Below, piece after piece: positions 59,988 through 64,000 of a DNA stretch of 64,000 bases. Under the pieces are notes generated by a model. The model had not been told where the DNA came from, made no database searches, and saw nothing but the letters and a program-made list of their open reading frames with translations. This DNA is from Pontibacter anaerobius (GTDB lineage: Bacteria > Bacteroidota > Bacteroidia > Cytophagales > Hymenobacteraceae). The translations under genes and the position numbers were made by a program. Position 1 is the first letter of the stretch. The number at the start of each line of letters is the position of its first letter. The DNA lies in the NCBI RefSeq assembly GCF_026241195.1, contig NZ_JAPFQO010000001.1, forward strand, positions 186,001 to 250,000. The letters run 5' to 3'.

Positions 59988-60437
59988 TTAGATATTGAGG
60001 GTTAATTCTTTAGGCTGCTGAGCTGCAAATGGATGCTCGCTTCCTGCAAAAACATGAAGATTTCTAAACAGCTCGCGACCCAGGCTGTTTTTCGGCAACA
60101 TGCCGCGAACAGCGCGCTCTACAAGCAGTGTAGATGATTTAGCCTTAAGCTCACGTGGGGAAGTTTTCTTCTGACCGCCTGGGTAACCCGTGTGCGTCAG
60201 GTAGTACTTCTGATCCCACTTACGGCCTGTGAAACGTGTGTCATCAGCATTGATGATGATCACGTTGTCGCCGCAGTCAGCGAAAGGAGTATACGAAGGC
60301 TTGTGCTTGCCTTTCAGGATCTTGGCAACCTCAGATGCCACACGACCCAAGCTTCCTTGCCCTGCATCAACAATCACCCAGCCTTTGTTGGCTGTCTTCT
60401 TGTTGACAGTAAGGGTCTTATAACTTAAATGATCCAT
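59988..60437 (-). CDS. rplM: 50S ribosomal protein L13
   Basis: L13 is an early-assembly large-subunit protein. The 149-residue product has GWVIVDAGQGSLGRVASEVAKIL near the start and AVRGMLPKNSLGRELFRNLHVF. It is the first gene of the minus-strand cluster rplM-rpsI-rpsB-tsf, with a promoter about 65 bases upstream. Confidence 0.97.
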   Translation of the reverse strand: MDHLSYKTLTVNKKTANKGWVIVDAGQGSLGRVASEVAKILKGKHKPSYTPFADCGDNVIIINADDTRFTGRKWDQKYYLTHTGYPGGQKKTSPRELKAKSSTLLVERAVRGMLPKNSLGRELFRNLHVFAGSEHPFAAQQPKELTLNI

Positions 60438-60500
60438 TTTTAGTGGTTGTAAGCGATTTATTTATTTAATTATGAACTTTCGGTCTTTCGAAAATGGACA

Positions 60501-60532
60501 CAAAGATATAAGTTAATTATTTGGTATGCAAT
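60501..60532 (-). promoter_or_regulatory. Promoter of rplM-rpsI-rpsB-tsf
   Basis: On the minus strand TATCTTTG (60508-60501) is a full -7 match. ATTG (60532-60529), one base off TTTG, lies 20 bases upstream. Confidence 0.6.
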
Positions 60533-61500
60533 AGATAATGAGAAATATGCTGTAAGACAGGTAAATAGTGGGGTAGGAAAGTGGAGTAATGAGTTTATGA
60601 TTGTGTAGGGTTCACTACTTTACCTGCTATACTTAGTAGCTTCTGCAGATGCTTGGTTCATACTTTCCTCGGCTATACTTTATGCTTGCTCCTGCTATCC
60701 CCCCTTTTCTGGCGCAAGCCCTTCCCTGGCGCAAGTCTCCAGACTTGTGTCCTACAATGATGTTGAGTTTGTAACTCAACTGGCTCGGAGAGCCAAACTT
60801 TTAACTTTGGATATATTTTAGCCGCTGCTTCCTATAACTTGAGCTAAGCCACCCGCTGTTCCGGACATCCCTGTCCGGAACCTCTCTGCCGAGGATTTCC
60901 TAGTCCGCGCAATCCGTACTTTATACTTCCATAGCCGTTGCTTTCTGTAGCTTGAAACAAGCTATCCTTACTAGCCGCTGCTGATCCTCAGTCTTACGAA
61001 CCTAAAGTTTCACCTCATGCTTTGGCTCCCTCCAGTCCGGGAGGGCTCGTCTTCCCGCATCGCGCTGGGACCTTTTCCTTTGCTCCTGCGCCGCAATGCC
61101 TTCGCTCGCGCTCGTCACCGGAAAAACTCCAAAGGCGCTCAACCCAAAGACTGGGATCAGTTTTCGGTAGCTGCTGCCTTTGCTATAGGACAAGCATGAT
61201 TCCCCTCACGGGAGGGGTTAGGGGTGGGTTAATACTTTTGCTGATGCCAGCCACCCCCAACGATGAAACTTACCCTTCAACATCAGTCATTACAGGCGCC
61301 CCTCCTTTGACAAGGAGGGGCAGGGGTGGTTGGATGTGACAGCTGATGCAACTTATACTAAGTCCTCCTTGGGGGTAGGGGCCCTTGAGAAAGTAGGGGA
61401 CAGGGGTGGAGTTGGGAACAAGGGGTGGTAAGAACCGGTGTTGCAGAAATGTACTTTAAATATTTATAGGCACCTTTCAGCACATTATAATGTACAGTTT
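60533..61500. repeat. Repeat-rich non-coding block E
   Basis: This gap of about one kilobase has no supported gene. From about 60716 to 61345 it is a reverse-complement copy of the modules of blocks A and C: the GCGCAAGTCTCCAGACTTG module (60731-60749), TCCGGACATCCCTGTCCGGA (60862-60881), the CTGATCCTCAGTCTTAC module (60980-60996), the loop segment found in block A (61056-61140), CTGGGATCAG (61151-61160) and CCCCTCACGGGAGGGG (61202-61217). A CCCCTCC..GGAGGGG palindrome follows at 61291-61320. The stretches 60533-60715 and 61346-61500 show no recognisable feature apart from TTATACT words. Confidence 0.75.
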
Positions 61501-61540
61501 AAAAAGCAACCGCCTGATAGCTAAACTACCAGGCGGCTTT
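61501..61540 (-). terminator. Terminator of the blaI-M56 pair
   Basis: The arms CCGCCTG (61510-61516) and CAGGCGG (61530-61536) flank a 13-base loop. On the minus strand the stem is followed by TTGCTTTTT. It lies just past the M56 stop. Confidence 0.8.
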
Positions 61541-61549
61541 ACTTTATAC

Positions 61550-63025
61550 TTATTGCTTGCTTCTTACAGGCGGTGGTGGGGGAGGTAGCTGAGGCAACGT
61601 GCCATACTTGGCTTCTGCGGCCGGTATTTGTTGGCTTCCGTTGTAGTCATACTCCTCTGTTTTGCCGTTCTTGAGGAAGACCACAAACGAGGTTAGGTTG
61701 TAGTCTTTTCTGTTGTTGAATTTAAAGCCTACTTTTTCTACTGAGGGGTTCCGCTTCAGAAAGTCTTTATAGTCAGCAGGCCAGTTAGACATGTCTTTGT
61801 AATACTCCACCTCATCCAGTATAAAGATATAAGGTTCGTCAAGGCTCTGTTCTGGCGCGGAAGGAGTAGGAAGTGCCTGCTCCGAAATCTTCTTGTTAAA
61901 CTCTATCACCTCCGGCGCGTTTTGGTTCTTTTTGGTTGTGATAGCCACCACTCCTTTGGTCTTCTCTTCGCCTGATATTTTTTTTGCACTTTCTCCTTTG
62001 AGTACATTCACGCTATGAATCTCGTTAGGGTCCAGCTTTTTGATGGCGTCATCAGCAGTCTTAACGCCATCTATATAATATACAACCGTATCGGAAACAG
62101 TGGTTGTGGGGCCGGTTACTTCCTGATTAAAGTTGCCAGCTGGCGCTTTCGGGGCTTTGTTGTAAGCCGTGGCCAAAAGAGTAGGGGCGGCAATCAGGGG
62201 AATGAGCACGGCGTAGCGCACAACATGCCTCAGTGAGGTTTTGTCTTTATTCATCATAACAATTCTTGTTTTAAGTGATGGGAAATGGAACTGGTTAGCA
62301 ATCTGCGGCTCTGAAGGGCCGGTGATCTTCAGGAGGAGGTACTGGTAGGCTTTTCTGTCGGCGCCGGCATCTACCACTTGTCGGTCGGCAATAAACTCAA
62401 GGTTCTCTTTCAGCGCTTTTTTCAGGAGCCACACGCCTGGGTTAAACCAACAGAAAACAGTGCTCAGCTCGGCCAACAGTACATCCAGCGTGTGCCAGCC
62501 CCGTACATGTGCCAGTTCATGCCGAAGTATGGCTTCCAATTCCTGCGGCTTGTGCTGCCGTGGGTTCAGGTAAATATTTTGCCAGAACGAGAAAGCCTCG
62601 GTTATACTTTGGGTTGCCCTGAACGGAGTGCCCTGGTGCCTGGCAGGGGCCGAGGACGTATGGATGTTGTAAAGCGCGGTAAACTGTAGCGTCAATCTAC
62701 AAACCATAACCACGGTGCCCGCCCAAAACAGGTAAACAGGGAGCTGCCAGTAGTCAAAGGGGCTTGCCTGGGCTGGTGTGGCGGTTGAAACGGCCCATGT
62801 AGGAAGAGCGACCGCGTAGGACGTCACCCGTGCCAGCTCCTGGTGGCGGTTAAACAGCTCAGACAGGTTCAGGAGCGGGTACAGCGAAGAAAACAGCAGG
62901 CCGAACACCAGGAACAGGCGGTTTAAAGTATAAAACGTGAGCCGCCGCAGCACAAAGTGGTAAGCCAGGTAAAAAAGCACCAGGGCAGCGTTTGCTTTTA
63001 GCAGGTACAAGGTTATCTCAGGCAT
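61550..63025 (-). CDS. M56 (BlaR1-like) metallopeptidase with TonB-plug-like segment
   Basis: A membrane zinc peptidase of the BlaR1/MecR1 type, about 491 residues. Several membrane helices lie in the first 120 residues and one near 275-290. The zinc site is HELAH (H169, E170, H173) with the third ligand in ENLEFIADRQ. After the last helix, the periplasmic part has YYIDGVKTADDAIKKLDPNEIHSVNVLKG..GVVAITTKK, which resembles the plug of TonB receptors. A second domain (FILDEVEYYKD..) and a polyproline tail (PPPPPPVRSKQ) follow. ATG 63025 is chosen; an ATG at 63049 would overlap blaI. Confidence 0.88.
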   Translation of the reverse strand: MPEITLYLLKANAALVLFYLAYHFVLRRLTFYTLNRLFLVFGLLFSSLYPLLNLSELFNRHQELARVTSYAVALPTWAVSTATPAQASPFDYWQLPVYLFWAGTVVMVCRLTLQFTALYNIHTSSAPARHQGTPFRATQSITEAFSFWQNIYLNPRQHKPQELEAILRHELAHVRGWHTLDVLLAELSTVFCWFNPGVWLLKKALKENLEFIADRQVVDAGADRKAYQYLLLKITGPSEPQIANQFHFPSLKTRIVMMNKDKTSLRHVVRYAVLIPLIAAPTLLATAYNKAPKAPAGNFNQEVTGPTTTVSDTVVYYIDGVKTADDAIKKLDPNEIHSVNVLKGESAKKISGEEKTKGVVAITTKKNQNAPEVIEFNKKISEQALPTPSAPEQSLDEPYIFILDEVEYYKDMSNWPADYKDFLKRNPSVEKVGFKFNNRKDYNLTSFVVFLKNGKTEEYDYNGSQQIPAAEAKYGTLPQLPPPPPPVRSKQ

Positions 63026-63026
63026 A

Positions 63027-63392
63027 TCATTCTGATTTTTTGTTTTCAATCATGTTGATAATCTCTTTCAGCTCCTCGGCGCTTATCTGTTTTTCCTTAG
63101 CAAAAAAGGCCACCAGTTCTTTGTAGGAGTTTTTGAAGTAATCGCCCACAAAGCCTTTCATAAAGCGCTTCTTGTAGTCTTCCTGCTTTATCAGCGGATG
63201 GTAGCGGTAAGAGTTTCCCAGCTTCTCGCCCTGCACGTAGCCCTTCTTCTCCAGGTTCTTCACCGTAGAGGCGAGCGTAGTGTAGGGAGGCTTCGGCTCC
63301 GACAGAATCTCCAGAATATCTTTTATAAAACCTCCCTCCAAAGACCATATGGCCTGCATAGCCTCCTCTTCTTGTTGTGTTAGCTTCTCCAT
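63027..63392 (-). CDS. BlaI/MecI/CopY family repressor
   Basis: A 121-residue winged-helix repressor: QEEEAMQAIWSLEGGFIKDILE at the start, PPYTTLASTVKNLEKKGYV as the recognition-helix region, then a C-terminal dimerisation part. Repressors of this family are cleaved when the partner M56 peptidase senses a signal. The M56 gene starts one base after its stop. Two operator palindromes lie directly upstream of the start, which suggests self-repression. Confidence 0.93.
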   Translation of the reverse strand: MEKLTQQEEEAMQAIWSLEGGFIKDILEILSEPKPPYTTLASTVKNLEKKGYVQGEKLGNSYRYHPLIKQEDYKKRFMKGFVGDYFKNSYKELVAFFAKEKQISAEELKEIINMIENKKSE

Positions 63393-63395
63393 AAC

Positions 63396-63433
63396 ATTAC
63401 GATGTTTTCGTATAATTACGAAACTTTCGTAAT
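63396..63433. promoter_or_regulatory. Twin operator palindromes upstream of blaI
   Basis: ATTACGA-N5-TCGTAAT is perfect at 63415-63433 and imperfect (ATTACGA-N5-TCGTATA) at 63396-63414. The two 19-base units touch end to end, just before the blaI start at 63392. The spacing would put two repressor dimers on nearly the same face. Confidence 0.7.
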
Positions 63434-63588
63434 AAAGTAAACGGTTTTGAATATTATTTTTTAAATATTATCCTGTTGTATCTAAAAAGCGGGTTTAGGC
63501 GTGCCGGAGGCCATTGACTGTGCAGACAGAAACCTCTTGGGCTCAGCGGCGTCTAACCTATAACCACTTAAACATCTATACTTTAAAT

Positions 63589-64000
63589 ATGAAAGCCATA
63601 CTTGTAAAACAGCCGGGCGGACCAGAGCAACTTATACTTGGCGAGTACGAGCAGCCCCTGCCAGCCCCAACCGAATTGCTGGTGAAAGTGCACGCCACCG
63701 CCCTCAACCGGGCCGATACGCTGCAGCGCCAAGGCAAGTACCCACCGCCCAAAGGTGCCAGCCCTATACTTGGGTTGGAGATTGCCGGGGAGGTGGTGGA
63801 GGCAGGCATTAACTGCACCCGCTACAAAAAAGGCGACAAAGTGTTTGGGCTGTTACCCGGTGGCGGCTACGCCGCGTATGCCGTGATTGAGGAAGCTATG
63901 GCTATGCCGGTGCCGGAGAATTTAAGCATGGAGGAGGCTGCCGCCATACCGGAGGTGTTTCTTACGGCGTGGCAGGCACTGGTGTGGCTGGGTAAACTGC
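63589..64000 (+). CDS. NAD(P)H-quinone oxidoreductase, 5' part
   Basis: The first 137 residues of a zinc-free medium-chain dehydrogenase of the quinone oxidoreductase (PIG3/QOR) branch. Features are MKAILVKQPGGPEQLILGEYE, LVKVHATALNRADTLQRQGKYPPPKGASPILGLEIAGEVVEAG, KKGDKVFGLLPGGGYAAYA, and the start of the cofactor-domain linker AAAIPEVFLTAWQAL. The gene runs off the window. TTATACTT words occur within the first 60 codons (63630 and 63765). Confidence 0.9.
   Translation, partial: MKAILVKQPGGPEQLILGEYEQPLPAPTELLVKVHATALNRADTLQRQGKYPPPKGASPILGLEIAGEVVEAGINCTRYKKGDKVFGLLPGGGYAAYAVIEEAMAMPVPENLSMEEAAAIPEVFLTAWQALVWLGKL

Noticed and set aside
61002..61339. Short frames on both strands in block E
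   Set aside because: They are repeat modules; the reading frame is not conserved between copies.

Overview
The window is a contiguous piece of a Bacteroidota chromosome, most likely from the Cytophagales/Hymenobacteraceae (a Pontibacter-like genome). Evidence: the order rpoB-rpoC-DUF3467, then rpsL-rpsG-fusA-rpsJ, then the S10/spc/alpha clusters; promoters of the Bacteroidota type (TTTG, a spacer of about 20, TAnnTTTG); few Shine-Dalgarno sequences; and family choices such as a PorT-like barrel, an M56 peptidase with a TonB-plug-like tail, and a SecA without the C-terminal zinc motif. The genus is an inference from protein resemblance, not from a search.

Layout. 1-6.9 kb: 3' part of rpoB, then rpoC and a small DUF3467 gene. 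7.0-10.4 kb: str operon (rpsL, rpsG, fusA, rpsJ) with its own promoter and terminator. 10.5-24.9 kb: an unbroken ribosomal-protein series from rplC to rplQ, including secY, map, infA, rpmJ and rpoA, closed by a terminator. 24.9-29.9 kb: carA, eno, a DivIC/FtsB-like gene and an HscA-type Hsp70. 29.9-40.2 kb: housekeeping genes on both strands (Ldh-family dehydrogenase, TPR protein, Ppx/GppA, PorT-like barrel, rRNA-type methyltransferase, dapF, GNAT) separated by three repeat-rich non-coding blocks. 40.3-51.1 kb: secA, deoC, SPOR lipoprotein, M20 amidohydrolase, a DUF2490-like protein, Hsp20, HtrA/Deg protease and an ALDH7-type dehydrogenase. 51.1-51.8 kb: a non-coding stretch with a dense DnaA-box cluster. 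51.8-57.7 kb: ECF sigma factor, single-pass membrane protein and DUF4097-like protein as one operon, then RidA, a membrane-anchored MutS-like ATPase and two small proteins. 57.8-60.4 kb, minus strand: rplM, rpsI, rpsB, tsf. 60.5-61.5 kb: a further repeat block. 61.5-63.4 kb: a BlaI/M56 regulatory pair with twin operator palindromes. The window ends inside a quinone oxidoreductase gene.

How the genes fit together. The left 25 kb and the rplM-tsf cluster supply the core of transcription and translation. secA and secY supply the general secretion motor and channel. Hsp20, HtrA, HscA and the sigma/anti-sigma-like operon suggest envelope and protein-quality control.

Three things stand out that gene annotation does not explain. 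First, the word AAGTATAAA (and its complement TTTATACTT) recurs in genes and gaps on both strands: the 7-base core AGTATAA/TTATACT occurs about fifty times by eye in the last 37 kb, where about five are expected. Second, a mosaic family of GC-rich palindromic intergenic repeats includes a 17-base inverted repeat whose loop appears inverted between copies. Third, the DnaA-box cluster near 51.5-51.7 kb looks like an origin, although the orientation of the large ribosomal operons argues against that reading.
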